Shown here piece after piece: positions 35,728 through 44,704 of a stretch of 64,000 bases of DNA. Position 1 is the first letter of the stretch. Each line of letters opens with the position of its first letter. Made by a program: the position numbers and the translations under genes. The notes below the pieces were generated by a model. That model was not told the DNA's origin, searched no databases, and saw nothing but the letters and a program-made list of their open reading frames with translations. This stretch comes from Bacteroidales bacterium (GTDB lineage: Bacteria; Bacteroidota; Bacteroidia; Bacteroidales; Muribaculaceae), in assembly GCA_019415705.1 (NCBI GenBank), contig DXYS01000086.1:88226-152225 (forward strand). Reading direction: 5' to 3'.

Positions 35728-36309
35728 ATGGAACAGAAAAGTATCAAAGGGACCCGCACCGAGCAAAACCTTCTTGCATCGTTCGCAGGCGAAAGTCAGG
35801 CACGCACACGTTACACGCTCTTTGCCGAGCGTGCAATCGAAGAAGGTTACGAGCAGATTGCCGCAATCTTTCTCGAGACTGCCAATCAGGAACTCAGCCA
35901 TGCACGCAGATTTTTCTCGCTCTTAGAGGGTGGCTCTGTCGAAATAAAGGCAGGTTATCCTGCCGGTGTAGTGGGCGACACAAAGACCAATCTCGCTGAA
36001 GCCGCAGCCGGCGAACACGAGGAGTGGAGCACGCTTTATGAGAACTTCGCAAAGGTCGCCCAAGACGAGGGTTTCCCCAACATCGCAAATACATATAAAC
36101 TTATTGCCAAGGTCGAGACGATGCACGAGCAGCGCTATCTCAAACTGCTCGAGCGTCTGACCGACGGCACCGAGTTTGAGGAAGCCGAGCCCGTCGAATG
36201 GATGTGCCGTCGTTGCGGATTCGTTGTCGAAGCCAAGTCAGCTCCCAAACGCTGCCCCGTCTGCGGCGCAGACCAAGGTTGGTTTGAGCGCAAAGCCAAT
36301 AACTATTAA
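35728..36309 (+). CDS. rbr: Rubrerythrin
   Basis: A 193-residue non-haem iron protein that reduces hydrogen peroxide in anaerobes. The N-terminal ferritin-like domain carries the di-iron ligands in GESQARTRY, ANQELSHARRFF, GEHEEWSTLY and KVETMHEQRY. The C-terminal rubredoxin domain has CRRCG and CPVCG for the single iron. Length and order are classical. It is monocistronic, with a terminator 20 bp downstream. No clear -33/-7 promoter is visible. Confidence 0.97.
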   Translation: MEQKSIKGTRTEQNLLASFAGESQARTRYTLFAERAIEEGYEQIAAIFLETANQELSHARRFFSLLEGGSVEIKAGYPAGVVGDTKTNLAEAAAGEHEEWSTLYENFAKVAQDEGFPNIANTYKLIAKVETMHEQRYLKLLERLTDGTEFEEAEPVEWMCRRCGFVVEAKSAPKRCPVCGADQGWFERKANNY

Positions 36310-36328
36310 CATATTGACTGTGTACAGA

Positions 36329-36365
36329 AACGGCTGCCAATCCGGTTGATGAGATGGCAGCCGTT
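36329..36365. terminator. Bidirectional terminator after rubrerythrin
   Basis: Perfect 11-bp stem AACGGCTGCCA / TGGCAGCCGTT with a 15-base loop, between two convergent genes. Confidence 0.75.
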
Positions 36366-36381
36366 GTTATATAGCCTGAGA

Positions 36382-36867
36382 TTATTTTATCGGGGTCTTA
36401 ATTTTGCGTAACAAGATACATTCGGCCGGCGTCTTGCCGTTAAGCCTTACTACAGAGTCATTCTCAACATCTAACGAAGTGATGTCGGGAAGAATACGGC
36501 GCAGCGCGTCTTCTGTAGCCATGTTGTCGCAGGCCATCTCGGTCATCATACCGTCATGGAGGGTGATGCTGTCACCGTTAACGGTATATGAGCCTGAAAT
36601 CGAGTTGCAGTTGGTCATGATAGAGTAGGTACTGTCATCGAAGACAATATACTGAATTGTACCGGGCACCGCCTCATCAGGCCGCACATAGTCAGAGTCA
36701 TTGAAAACTATATTTTCGATAGCCCACTGACCGCGAAGGTCGGCATCTGCCTTTATCGTAGTGACATTGTCAGGGGCTTCTGACTTGTTATCCTTTGCCC
36801 CCGAGCAAGAGCTCGCCGTAATAGACAGCGCGGCAATAATTAGAAGTGTGTTAAAATGTAATCTCAT
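36382..36867 (-). CDS. META-domain lipoprotein
   Basis: A 161-residue lipoprotein (lipobox TASSC). The mature domain, LRGQWAIENIVFND, then MTNCNSISGSYTVNGDSITL, then GMMTEMACDN, matches the META/HslJ pattern including its two conserved Cys. HslJ-type proteins are linked to stress or heat-shock response in other bacteria; the biochemical role is unknown. It is transcribed alone between two terminator-like hairpins. Confidence 0.85.
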   Translation of the reverse strand: MRLHFNTLLIIAALSITASSCSGAKDNKSEAPDNVTTIKADADLRGQWAIENIVFNDSDYVRPDEAVPGTIQYIVFDDSTYSIMTNCNSISGSYTVNGDSITLHDGMMTEMACDNMATEDALRRILPDITSLDVENDSVVRLNGKTPAECILLRKIKTPIK

Positions 36868-36946
36868 GAAATTTGAAACTTAGATTGTTTGATTTGCGGA
36901 CGAAGTTACAAAAATGTATCTAAATGTCAGCTGCGCCGACACAAAA

Positions 36947-36975
36947 ACGGCTGTCATCATGATAATGACAGCCGT
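36947..36975 (-). terminator. Terminator of the HU gene
   Basis: Perfect 11-bp stem ACGGCTGTCAT / ATGACAGCCGT with a 7-base loop, followed by TTTTTGTGTC on the minus strand. Confidence 0.85.
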
Positions 36976-37003
36976 CTGTGCTGTTGTGTAAAAAAATGCT
37001 GTA

Positions 37004-37276
37004 TTATTTTACTTTGTCAGCAAGCTCAGCACCGGCTTTAAATTTCACGGCCTTGCGAGCTGCGATTTCTATAGTCTGTTTTGTGCGGGGATTGATGCCC
37101 TGACGAGCGCCTTTTTCTACTACAGAGAATGTACCGAAACCGATGAGAGCGACTTTGTCACCTTTTTCGAGAGCCTCAGCGATTGCAGCCACTGCTGCAT
37201 CGAGAGCATTCTTAGCATCTACTTTTGTCAGACCTGCCTTCTCAGCAATGGCGTTAACAAGTTCTGTTTTGTTCAT
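37004..37276 (-). CDS. hup: HU family DNA-binding protein
   Basis: A 90-residue histone-like protein. The N-terminal helical part (MNKTELVNAIAEKAGLTKVDAKNAL) is followed by KVALIGFGTFSVVEKGARQG and the DNA-contacting arm INPRTKQTIEIAARKAVKFK with the conserved Asn-Pro-Arg. It bends and packs DNA as a dimer. The length is that of single-domain HU. It has its own promoter and terminator. Confidence 0.96.
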   Translation of the reverse strand: MNKTELVNAIAEKAGLTKVDAKNALDAAVAAIAEALEKGDKVALIGFGTFSVVEKGARQGINPRTKQTIEIAARKAVKFKAGAELADKVK

Positions 37277-37315
37277 AATGGATTAATTTGGGGTTATTTA
37301 GGATGTTTATTGACG

Positions 37316-37346
37316 CAAATATAAGAGTTAAAAACGAAAAAACAAC
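37316..37346 (-). promoter_or_regulatory. Promoter of the HU gene
   Basis: On the minus strand GTTG, 19 bases, then TATATTTG, a perfect -7 box, 40 bp before the start codon. Confidence 0.65.
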
Positions 37347-37402
37347 AATTTTTTCAAAAAAATATCAATAATTCGCGATTGCGCATCTGCTTTGTCACAA
37401 GA

Positions 37403-37436
37403 TTGCGATAAAATGATATGAATTTCGTAAATTTGC
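37403..37436 (+). promoter_or_regulatory. Likely promoter of the rhomboid operon
   Basis: TAAATTTGC at 37428-37436 is a perfect -7 box. The nearest TTG is 22 bases upstream, slightly far. The start codon is 30 bp downstream. Confidence 0.45.
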
Positions 37437-37466
37437 CAGCCAAAACAGATAGTAATTTCCCATCCA

Positions 37467-38216
37467 ATGAGCTTTTCATCTATAATACAGCGCATGCCGC
37501 CCGTGACCAAAAATCTGGTCATCATAAATATAATTGTCTGGGCATTTATGGCTCTTGTCCCGAGCGCCGAAACGAGCCTAAACAATTATTTGGCCCTTCA
37601 CTATTTCTCGTCGCCCTTGTTCAACCCGCTGCAAATCTTCTCCTACATGTTTTTGCACGCCAATTTCGGGCACCTGTTTTTCAACATGTTCGCACTGGTG
37701 ATGTTTGGCATGACCATCGAGATGGCTCTCGGGTCAAAACGTTTTCTGCTATACTATATATCATGCGGCATCGGCGCGGCCTTGATTCAGGAAGGTGTCT
37801 TTGCCATAATGATTCAAAAGTATTATGACTTCTTCACTCCCGGGCAGATTGAGGAGATTATCACTCGCGGCGCCCGTCTGATATCACAAGGCTATAATTT
37901 CACAGACCCTGACGCCGGCGCACTTAACGCCCTTGTCAACACGCCCACAGTCGGAGCGTCGGGTGCCATATACGGCGTGCTGCTCGCTTTCGGCATGCTT
38001 TTCCCCAACCAGCCGATTTTCATAATGTTTCTGCCGATACCCATTAAAGCCAAGTGGCTCGTGCTCGGATACGGTGTCCTCGAACTGTTCTACGGCATCA
38101 CCGGCACAGCTACAGGCGTGGCCCATTGGGCACATCTCGGAGGCATGATAGTCGGCGTGTTCATGATACTTTACTGGCGCAAGCGAGGAGATCTAAATGA
38201 CCGCTGGTTCTTCTAA
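37467..38216 (+). CDS. Rhomboid family intramembrane serine protease
   Basis: A 249-residue polytopic protease that cuts proteins within the membrane. It has FLHANFGHLFFNMFALVMFG (conserved His and Asn of the oxyanion region), VGASGAIYG with catalytic Ser165, and AHWAHLGGMIVG with catalytic His223. An extra soluble-looking segment at about 118-155 lies between two helices. It overlaps the next gene, a second rhomboid, by 20 bp. Confidence 0.94.
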   Translation: MSFSSIIQRMPPVTKNLVIINIIVWAFMALVPSAETSLNNYLALHYFSSPLFNPLQIFSYMFLHANFGHLFFNMFALVMFGMTIEMALGSKRFLLYYISCGIGAALIQEGVFAIMIQKYYDFFTPGQIEEIITRGARLISQGYNFTDPDAGALNALVNTPTVGASGAIYGVLLAFGMLFPNQPIFIMFLPIPIKAKWLVLGYGVLELFYGITGTATGVAHWAHLGGMIVGVFMILYWRKRGDLNDRWFF

Positions 38217-38973
38217 ATACAGCAGCCTGACCGAGCGATTTCCGCCCGTACTCATGGTGCTCTGCGGCATCAACGTCGCGGTCTACGCCGTGCTCGCCAT
38301 ATTCAGTTTCGCCGGCACCACATCGGCAGTGGACGCTTTGGCGCTGCCGTCTGACATCACTGCGATGTTGCGACGTCCGTGGACATTAGTGACATATATG
38401 TTTGCGCAGGCTAACCTGCTGCAACTCGTCTTCAATATGCTTTGGCTCTACTGCATGGGCCGCATAATGCTGATGCGTAGCCCGGCCCGGCAGCTCGCCA
38501 CGCTGTATATCGCCGGGGGCCTCACGGGAGGCATATTTTTCTGTCTGTTTTACGGCCTGATTACAGGTGATGCTCAGCCGACCGTGCTGATGGGCTCATC
38601 GGCCTCGGTGATAGCCATAGCGGTGACCGCGGCGTTTACCATGCCTAATCTGCAGCTCTATCTCCCGCTCATAGGCAGTGTTAAGCTTAAGTGGCTCGTA
38701 ATCTTTGTCGTAGCACTTTTCTGCATAGGTCTGACGGCCACAAACGCCGGCGGCAACATGGCGCATCTCGGCGGTGCGCTTTGCGGCGCATGCTTCGCCT
38801 TGGTCATCAAAATGACGACGAGGAGAGCAGGGGAGACATGCAATCACGAGACCGACGAGTATCGGCGTCTGCTTGAGAAAGCCCGCAAATACGGCTATAA
38901 CTCTTTACCCGGCAGCGACAAACGCCGCCTGTTTGAACTTACTCAACAATCGCGCAGCTCCCATGGCAACTGA
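38197..38973 (+). CDS. Second rhomboid family protein
   Basis: A 258-residue polytopic protein with the rhomboid dyad: Ser135 in LMGSSASVIA and His190 in GNMAHLGGALCG. The usual HxxxxH...N motif of the second helix reads QANLLQLVFN, so the oxyanion His residues are replaced by Gln while the Asn is kept. Activity may be reduced or specialised. A soluble helical tail of about 55 residues (EYRRLLEKARKYGYNSL) ends the protein. It is coupled to the first rhomboid by a 20-bp overlap and to the next gene by 11 bp. Confidence 0.88.
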   Translation: MTAGSSKYSSLTERFPPVLMVLCGINVAVYAVLAIFSFAGTTSAVDALALPSDITAMLRRPWTLVTYMFAQANLLQLVFNMLWLYCMGRIMLMRSPARQLATLYIAGGLTGGIFFCLFYGLITGDAQPTVLMGSSASVIAIAVTAAFTMPNLQLYLPLIGSVKLKWLVIFVVALFCIGLTATNAGGNMAHLGGALCGACFALVIKMTTRRAGETCNHETDEYRRLLEKARKYGYNSLPGSDKRRLFELTQQSRSSHGN

Positions 38974-40099
38974 AACAGACAGCAAGCAGCCGAGGCATCT
39001 GTCATGGGTGCTCATTATCATCCGCACCGTCTTGGTAATTCTGACCGTCATCATCGACTTGGGACTGATTATTTCGGCCTATGCCGGCAAGGTCAATCCC
39101 GAGATAGAGCCCGTTGCGGCGCTTGCCGGCATGACTTTGCCGGCATGGATATTGGGGGCAATCGTGCTCATGCTGCTGACATTTATCGCTTGGTGGAAAT
39201 TGGCGTTGTTTCAACTCGCGGCTTTCCTGTTGTGTCTAAGCCCTATCCTCGACTATTGTCCGCTGCACTTTTTCACAAAAAAAGCGCCGGATGGACAGCC
39301 GGAATTCACGCTTATGACATACAACACCTATGGTTTTGTCAATCAGTATAATGTCTATCCCGGTGACAGGAATCAGACACTGAGCTATATACTCGACTCT
39401 GACGCTGACATCGTCTGTCTTCAGGAATCGCCGTCACTCGCGCCTGACGCTGAGACACACATCACCGAAGCGCAGGTTGACTCGCTGCACAAGCTTTATC
39501 CCTACGTATTCAAGGCCGGACGCAACCAGAACGTGCTGTCAAAATTTCCGATCGAGCCCGTTGCGACCGGTTTTGAACCGGGCGAGGCCGGTACGCTCGA
39601 CTTGGCGTGCTACCGCGCCATGATACACGGCCGCAAAGTGACAATATTCAATGTCCACATGCGCTCGTTCTGGTTGGAATATGACGAACGCGAGCTTTAT
39701 TTAGGTCTCACTGAGGGACACGAAGAAAACATGTCGCTCGTGCGCAACAAGTTACTGAAGAAAATTGCGCAGAAATGCGCCTATCGCGCCCGTGAGGTGC
39801 ACGAACTTATAGGCTACATACGCCGTTTCGCCGGGCCTGACGCCATCGTCTGCGGCGACTTCAACGACGTGCCGGGGTGCTTCAGCCTGCGCCAGTTGGA
39901 GAAACACTCTGACCTGCACAGCGTTGTCAGTGAGGTAGGATTCGGCCCGATGATAACCTACAATGCCGACCGTTTCTACTTCCGCATTGACCATATCCTC
40001 TATCGCGGCACTTTGGAGCCTCTTTCGGTCAAGCGCGGCGACATACGCTCGTCAGACCATTACCCGCTGACGGCAACATTCACCCTAAAAGAAAAATAA
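38963..40099 (+). CDS. Membrane-bound endonuclease/exonuclease/phosphatase family protein
   Basis: A 378-residue protein. The first 115 residues hold about three membrane segments; the rest is an EEP phosphodiesterase domain with MTYNTYGF, DADIVCLQES (metal Glu), FNVHMRSF, IVCGDFNDVPG (catalytic Asp and Asn) and SDHYPLTATF. The start is ATG 38963 (MATETDSKQ), overlapping the previous gene by 11 bp; upstream in-frame codons read through the rhomboid gene. The substrate may be a lipid, nucleic acid or phosphoester; the fold alone does not tell. It is common in Bacteroidales beside rhomboids. Confidence 0.9.
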   Translation: MATETDSKQPRHLSWVLIIIRTVLVILTVIIDLGLIISAYAGKVNPEIEPVAALAGMTLPAWILGAIVLMLLTFIAWWKLALFQLAAFLLCLSPILDYCPLHFFTKKAPDGQPEFTLMTYNTYGFVNQYNVYPGDRNQTLSYILDSDADIVCLQESPSLAPDAETHITEAQVDSLHKLYPYVFKAGRNQNVLSKFPIEPVATGFEPGEAGTLDLACYRAMIHGRKVTIFNVHMRSFWLEYDERELYLGLTEGHEENMSLVRNKLLKKIAQKCAYRAREVHELIGYIRRFAGPDAIVCGDFNDVPGCFSLRQLEKHSDLHSVVSEVGFGPMITYNADRFYFRIDHILYRGTLEPLSVKRGDIRSSDHYPLTATFTLKEK

Positions 40100-40120
40100 C
40101 TATCATCATCACATTACGCC

Positions 40121-40894
40121 ATGCCAGTCAAATCGCCCACAGATGTAATGTCGCAAGCCGTCGAAAGCGGACGCGCCAAAGCGACGATGCCCCTCAAACG
40201 CCTGATTTTAATGAGTGTACTCGCCGGAGCATATATTGCACTCGGAGGTGTGCTGTCAGTAATCGGAGGCTACGGCTTCCCGGGCGCTCCGGTCGGCGTG
40301 CAGAAACTCGTCAGCGGAGCGCTCTTCCCGATAGGCCTGATACTCATAGTGGTGCTCGGCGGCGAGCTGTTCACCGGCAATAATGCCATGCTCATCCCGG
40401 CCTACATGCGCCGCGACTATACCTTCGGCGCCGTGCTCCGCAACTGGACCGTGGTCTATTTCGGCAACTTTGCGGGCGCGCTCGCCTTCGCGTGGCTCAT
40501 GGTCTATATGGCCGGACTGACAGCAGGCGCGCCTTACCATGACGCTGTCATCGGCATTGCCGAGGCCAAGGTGTCGATGTCATGGCTGACCGTATTCATC
40601 AAGGGTATAGGCGCCAACTGGTGTGTCTGCCTCGCTCTGTGGCTCGCCATGTCAGGGCGACGCCTGATAGAGAAGATGGCCGGATGCTGGCTGCCTGTGA
40701 TGGCGTTTGTAGCCTTGGGCTATGAGCACTCGATAGCCAACATGTTCTTTATTCCACTCGGCATGATGGAGGGCGCGACAGTAACCGTCGGTCAGATGGT
40801 CATCGACAACCTCATCCCGGCCACACTCGGCAACATCGTCGGAGGAGCCGTGTTTGTGGCCCTGCCTCACGCCATGCTGCACATGCGCCGATAA
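40121..40894 (+). CDS. Formate/nitrite transporter (FNT) family channel
   Basis: A 257-residue protein with six membrane segments in the FNT pattern: SVLAGAYIALGGVLSVIG, GGELFTGNNAMLI (conserved ELFTGN), a central IGANWCVCLALWLA (conserved NWxVCxAxW) and GYEHSIANMFFIPLG (conserved EHSIANM, with the central His). FNT pentamers pass formate, nitrite or short-chain monoacids. It is the last of four plus-strand genes and converges on the barrel gene with 8 bp between the stops. Confidence 0.93.
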   Translation: MPVKSPTDVMSQAVESGRAKATMPLKRLILMSVLAGAYIALGGVLSVIGGYGFPGAPVGVQKLVSGALFPIGLILIVVLGGELFTGNNAMLIPAYMRRDYTFGAVLRNWTVVYFGNFAGALAFAWLMVYMAGLTAGAPYHDAVIGIAEAKVSMSWLTVFIKGIGANWCVCLALWLAMSGRRLIEKMAGCWLPVMAFVALGYEHSIANMFFIPLGMMEGATVTVGQMVIDNLIPATLGNIVGGAVFVALPHAMLHMRR

Positions 40895-40902
40895 ATCCCG
40901 GG

Positions 40903-41538
40903 TCAGAAGTTGTAGCCCAAGGCGATGCTGAAGCTGTTGCGGCGCATGCGGTATGTGTCGCCCCCGATGTTGTAAGAGGCGAGGGGAGAGATGCCTATGC
41001 CGCCGCTGATACCTATATAATAAGAGTGAGCGAAGGTCACACCTACGCCGAAACCCCACTGGCAGTCAAAGCGCTTCCAGCCGTTGTCGAGCAGATTGTC
41101 AGAGGCGGTCGGCGCCGGGCCTGTAAAATTGGGGTCAAGAACGCCCTTAACCGTGATATTAAAGTCAAACACAGGACCGGTGAAGACCGACACCTCGAGG
41201 TTGTCAAGCAGGGCGAAGTTATAGCCCACATTGAGCGGAATCTCGACGCCCCAGTTACTGACGGAGCCGTCATAAAGCTCGCCGTCGCGGTCGACCGGGC
41301 GTATGCCCATCGTGTTATAGTAGACCGAGACGCCCGGCTCGAGGAATACATGGTTGTTGAAACGGTAGTTATAAATCGCTCCGACCGAGAAGCCAGAGCC
41401 GTTGCGCAGGCCAAGGTCACTGCCGGCCGGCGAAGTAATATCAAACGATACGCGTGTGCCGAAATAGCCTTTCTGCGCCGACGCAGAAACTGCGAACAAT
41501 AATGTGAAACCGACTGCGGTCAATATTTTCCTGAACAT
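40903..41538 (-). CDS. Outer-membrane beta-barrel protein (PorT family-like)
   Basis: A 211-residue protein with a signal peptide ending SASAQ. The rest is alternating beta strands with aromatic girdle residues (GFSVGAIYNYRFNNHVFLEPGVSVYYNTMG, quoted in part: FLEPGVSVYYN; then EIPLNVGYNF) and ends in Tyr-Asn-Phe, the usual barrel C-terminus. This fits the small PorT/OmpW-like barrels of Bacteroidota. The role is unknown. It is a single gene. Confidence 0.85.
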   Translation of the reverse strand: MFRKILTAVGFTLLFAVSASAQKGYFGTRVSFDITSPAGSDLGLRNGSGFSVGAIYNYRFNNHVFLEPGVSVYYNTMGIRPVDRDGELYDGSVSNWGVEIPLNVGYNFALLDNLEVSVFTGPVFDFNITVKGVLDPNFTGPAPTASDNLLDNGWKRFDCQWGFGVGVTFAHSYYIGISGGIGISPLASYNIGGDTYRMRRNSFSIALGYNF

Positions 41539-41664
41539 AATGCCGTGATTTTATCAAGTTTAAATATTAAACAAGTCTCCGACAAACTATGTTTTAACGG
41601 CATAATCCTAAATTTATATCAATGACATACGCTTTACATGATTATTTTGTAATTTTGTCCTACT

Positions 41665-42252
41665 ATGTTACAGTTTATAGCACAAATCAATGACAAATAT
41701 TCGATTGCCGAGTCGGTACAGATGGCAATCGAGGGCGGCTGCGGCTGGATACAGCTCCGTCTGCCCGATATGACCGACAGCGAGATACGCCAGATGTCAG
41801 ACGACATCATCACGATGTGTCGCGAGGCCGGAGTATTCCTGACCATCGAAGACCGTGTCGAGGCAGCCCGCGAGCTTCACATCCACGGCGTGCACCTCAA
41901 CCGTCTCGACCGCCCCGCGGCCGAGCTGCGCGAGGAGTTGGGCGCTGAGGCGGTGATAGGCATCGGGGTAGGCGACGCCGCCTCAGTGATAGCGCTGCGC
42001 AACGCTGATATAGATTACGTGTCGGTCGATGCATCGATGCCGCTTGACCAAATCAAAGCTCTGATTTCGACCGTGCGCGAGGCCGGTGTCACGATACCGG
42101 TGGTGGTCAGCGGCGATATACGCCCTGACGATGCACAGGCCTTTATGGAGGCCGGTGCATCAGGCATAGCTACAGGCCGCTATCTAATAGAGTCACGAGA
42201 CCCTGTTGAGGCTGTCGGCAAGATGCTCGCCGTACTTAAGCCGGCAAACTGA
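41665..42252 (+). CDS. ThiE/TenI-like TIM-barrel protein (thiamine phosphate synthase family)
   Basis: A 195-residue protein with the TMP-TENI layout: GCGWIQLRLPDM, LTIEDRVEAARELHIHGVHL, IGIGVGDAASV, and VVVSGDIRPDDA followed by ASGIATGRYLI. Several catalytic residues of true ThiE are altered: the Lys after QLR is Leu, INDR is IEDR, and the PTxTK phosphate motif reads VDASMPLDQI. No other thiamine gene or THI-box is nearby. It may be a TenI-like or repurposed paralogue. A -7 box (TAATTTTG, 41650-41657) lies only 7 bp before the start. Confidence 0.7.
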   Translation: MLQFIAQINDKYSIAESVQMAIEGGCGWIQLRLPDMTDSEIRQMSDDIITMCREAGVFLTIEDRVEAARELHIHGVHLNRLDRPAAELREELGAEAVIGIGVGDAASVIALRNADIDYVSVDASMPLDQIKALISTVREAGVTIPVVVSGDIRPDDAQAFMEAGASGIATGRYLIESRDPVEAVGKMLAVLKPAN

Positions 42253-42294
42253 CACAAAACCAAACCAATACATTATCATAAATAACATCCCGAG

Positions 42295-43332
42295 ATGGTC
42301 AAGGACATTGCCAAAATGATGTGGCGCATGCTGATACCTGTCGCTATCGGTATCGGCGCAGTCATCTGGCTTTTCTATGACGATTTCAAACCGGAGACGC
42401 TCGACGCACTGCGTTTCGACTACCGCACTGTGGCGGCTCTCATAGCGGCCTGCGTCTTTGTGGCGGGGCGCGACTTCGGCCTGACATGGCGCTTTCACAC
42501 TATAGCCGACGGCGACATCTCGTGGGGCCGCGCGCTGCGCGTAGACCTGATGTGCGCCTTCACGTCGGCCATCACACCGTCGGCCGTCGGAGGCTCGGCG
42601 CTCGCCATCTTCTATCTCAACCGCGAGGGCATCAGCGTGGGACGCGCCACGACGCTGACGCTGACCACGTTATTCCTCGACGAGCTGTTCTTTGTAATCT
42701 TCTGCCCGATACTGTTTCTCATCATTCCCGAGGAACAATTGTTCGGCGGAGGAGACCTGCTTTTAGAAGGCATCAAAATCGTCTTCTGGCTTGTATATGC
42801 AGGCATCGTCATCTGGACATCGATATTATATGCCGGCATTATCGCTCGGCCTCACGCCGTGGCAAACGCCTTGCGCAAGCTGTTCTCAATGAAATTTCTG
42901 CGCCGCTGGCTGCCGGCTATCGAGCAGACGTCGGCAAATATGATAGAGGCCTCACATTTTGTACGCAACGCATCGCGGCGCTGGTGGCTCAATGTCTTCG
43001 GAGCTACAGTGCTGTCGTGGTTCTCACGCTATTTAGTTGTCAACGCGCTTTTCTGGGGTTTCGTGCCGTCCGCATCAGGACTATTGGTTTTCGGACGCCA
43101 GTTTGTCGTGTGGGTGGTGCTGATGGTCAGCCCGACTCCCGGCGGCAGCGGCATCAGCGAGTGGCTGTTCACAAACTATTACGGCGACCTGATCGGCGCG
43201 ACGGGCATAGCGCTCGTATTAGCGCTGATATGGCGCATACTCAGCTATTATGTATATCTTGTCGCCGGAGCGTGTCTTCTCCCGTCATATTTCGGCAAAA
43301 CTAAAAACAAACATTATGTCAAGACGCATTAA
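42295..43332 (+). CDS. Flippase-like membrane protein (lysylphosphatidylglycerol synthase TM / UPF0104 family)
   Basis: A 345-residue protein with about eight membrane segments. Family marks are FGLTWRFHTIADGDISWGRAL, FTSAITPSAVGGSALAIFYL (the SAxTPSxxGG motif) and VLMVSPTPGGSGISEWLF (the PTPGGxGxxE motif). It equals the membrane half of MprF without a transferase domain. Such proteins are thought to flip lipids or polyprenyl-linked intermediates. It overlaps the NfeD gene by 17 bp. Confidence 0.88.
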   Translation: MVKDIAKMMWRMLIPVAIGIGAVIWLFYDDFKPETLDALRFDYRTVAALIAACVFVAGRDFGLTWRFHTIADGDISWGRALRVDLMCAFTSAITPSAVGGSALAIFYLNREGISVGRATTLTLTTLFLDELFFVIFCPILFLIIPEEQLFGGGDLLLEGIKIVFWLVYAGIVIWTSILYAGIIARPHAVANALRKLFSMKFLRRWLPAIEQTSANMIEASHFVRNASRRWWLNVFGATVLSWFSRYLVVNALFWGFVPSASGLLVFGRQFVVWVVLMVSPTPGGSGISEWLFTNYYGDLIGATGIALVLALIWRILSYYVYLVAGACLLPSYFGKTKNKHYVKTH

Positions 43333-44668
43333 ACTCTTTGTGCTGTCGCTCGTGACAGCATGTGTGGCTATGGCCACGTCAGGACGACCGGTCTACATAC
43401 TCCCGATTGAAGACGAAATCGACGCCCGAGCATGGCAGCACACACGACGCGCAATTGAAGCGGCCCGCAAGGCCGACGCGCAGATGTTTGTCGTAAAGCT
43501 CAACACATATGGAGGCGCACTTGACGCGGCAGACTCGATACGCTCGGCTATAATACAATTAGACATTGCTACTGTGGCTTTTGTCGACCACAACGCCGCG
43601 TCAGCGGGAGCACTTATAGCCCTGTCCTGTGACACGGTGATGATGACTCCCGGCTCGAGTATGGGAGCGGCGACGGTCGTCGGAGGCGACGGTCAGCCGA
43701 TGCCCGACAAATATCAGTCTTACATGAGTTCGATGATGCGCGCCACAGCCGAGCGTCACGGCAAAATATACTCCGAGGCTGACTCCGCGTGGCAATGGCG
43801 CCGCAACCCCGAGATTGCCGAGGGGATGGTCCGTGGCGAACATATCGTTTCATTTTCGACTGACGAGGCCCTTGCCGAAGGCTACTCCGACGCTACTGTC
43901 AACTCACTTGACGAGGCTCTCACGAAACTTGGCGTAGCCGAAGCGCCGCGCGAACACTTCGAGCCGACGCTGACCGACGACATAATAGGCTTTCTGAGCA
44001 ACGGCGCCGTGCGCGCGATATTGGTGATGCTGATTCTCGGCGGACTCTACATGGAGATGCACACCCCCGGTCTCGGCTTTGCCGCGGCTGTGTCAGTCGT
44101 CGCAACCTGTCTCTACATACTGCCGATGCTCATCAGCGGCACATTGGCATCGTGGATTGTCGTACTGCTCATCATCGGCCTGATACTGATAGCATTGGAG
44201 ATATTTGTCATCCCCGGCTTCGGTTTCTGCGGCATAACCGGTATCGCAGCCATGATTATCGCCCTCACGGCCGCGATTGTGCCCGCATCCGATTCGGCAG
44301 ACGAAGGGTCTACACCGCTGTCAGAATTTGTCACTCCGTTTATAATCGTCGGAGCCGGCATCTTGGCCGCGCTCGCAGTCGTCATATGGCTGACATCGTC
44401 AAAGGGGCCGGTCTTCATACGTCGTCGCTCGGAACTGATGCTCAGTCAGAAAGTCAGCGAAGGCTATATAGGCGTGGACATGACTCCGGCTACGTTCATA
44501 GGTCACAAGGCCGAGACAGTGACAGACCTGCGGCCGGCCGGCAAAATCCGCATTGACGAAAAGGTATATGACGCCGTCTCAACCGGGTCTTATATCGATG
44601 CCGGCACAAGAGTCAGGGTCGTGAAATATGAAAACGCCCAGCTCTATGTCGAGCCGACACAACTTTAA
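43316..44668 (+). CDS. NfeD family protein with ClpP-like serine protease domain
   Basis: A 450-residue membrane protein. A signal-like N-terminus leads to a ClpP/crotonase-fold protease domain with KLNTYGGALDAADSIRSAI and the nucleophile region NAASAGALIALSCD. Four or five membrane segments follow (RAILVMLILGGLYMEMHTPG...IALEIFVIPGFGFCGI). The C-terminal 65 residues are the NfeD OB-fold (GYIGVDMTPATFIGHKAETV...RIDEKVYDAVSTG). It resembles the long NfeD form that works with SPFH proteins; no SPFH gene is seen here. The start is ATG 43316 (MSRRIKLFVL). Confidence 0.9.
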   Translation: MSRRIKLFVLSLVTACVAMATSGRPVYILPIEDEIDARAWQHTRRAIEAARKADAQMFVVKLNTYGGALDAADSIRSAIIQLDIATVAFVDHNAASAGALIALSCDTVMMTPGSSMGAATVVGGDGQPMPDKYQSYMSSMMRATAERHGKIYSEADSAWQWRRNPEIAEGMVRGEHIVSFSTDEALAEGYSDATVNSLDEALTKLGVAEAPREHFEPTLTDDIIGFLSNGAVRAILVMLILGGLYMEMHTPGLGFAAAVSVVATCLYILPMLISGTLASWIVVLLIIGLILIALEIFVIPGFGFCGITGIAAMIIALTAAIVPASDSADEGSTPLSEFVTPFIIVGAGILAALAVVIWLTSSKGPVFIRRRSELMLSQKVSEGYIGVDMTPATFIGHKAETVTDLRPAGKIRIDEKVYDAVSTGSYIDAGTRVRVVKYENAQLYVEPTQL

Positions 44669-44704
44669 CTTTATATAGATCACGAAAACAAAACATAGTA
44701 AGAT

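Noticed and set aside
41539..41664. TPP riboswitch upstream of the ThiE-like gene
   Set aside because: No CTGAGA-type THI-box is present and the -7 box lies almost at the start codon.
42486..43304. A 272-codon frame overlapping the flippase gene in another frame
   Set aside because: Its Arg/His-rich composition is typical of a shadow frame; the flippase frame has clear family motifs.
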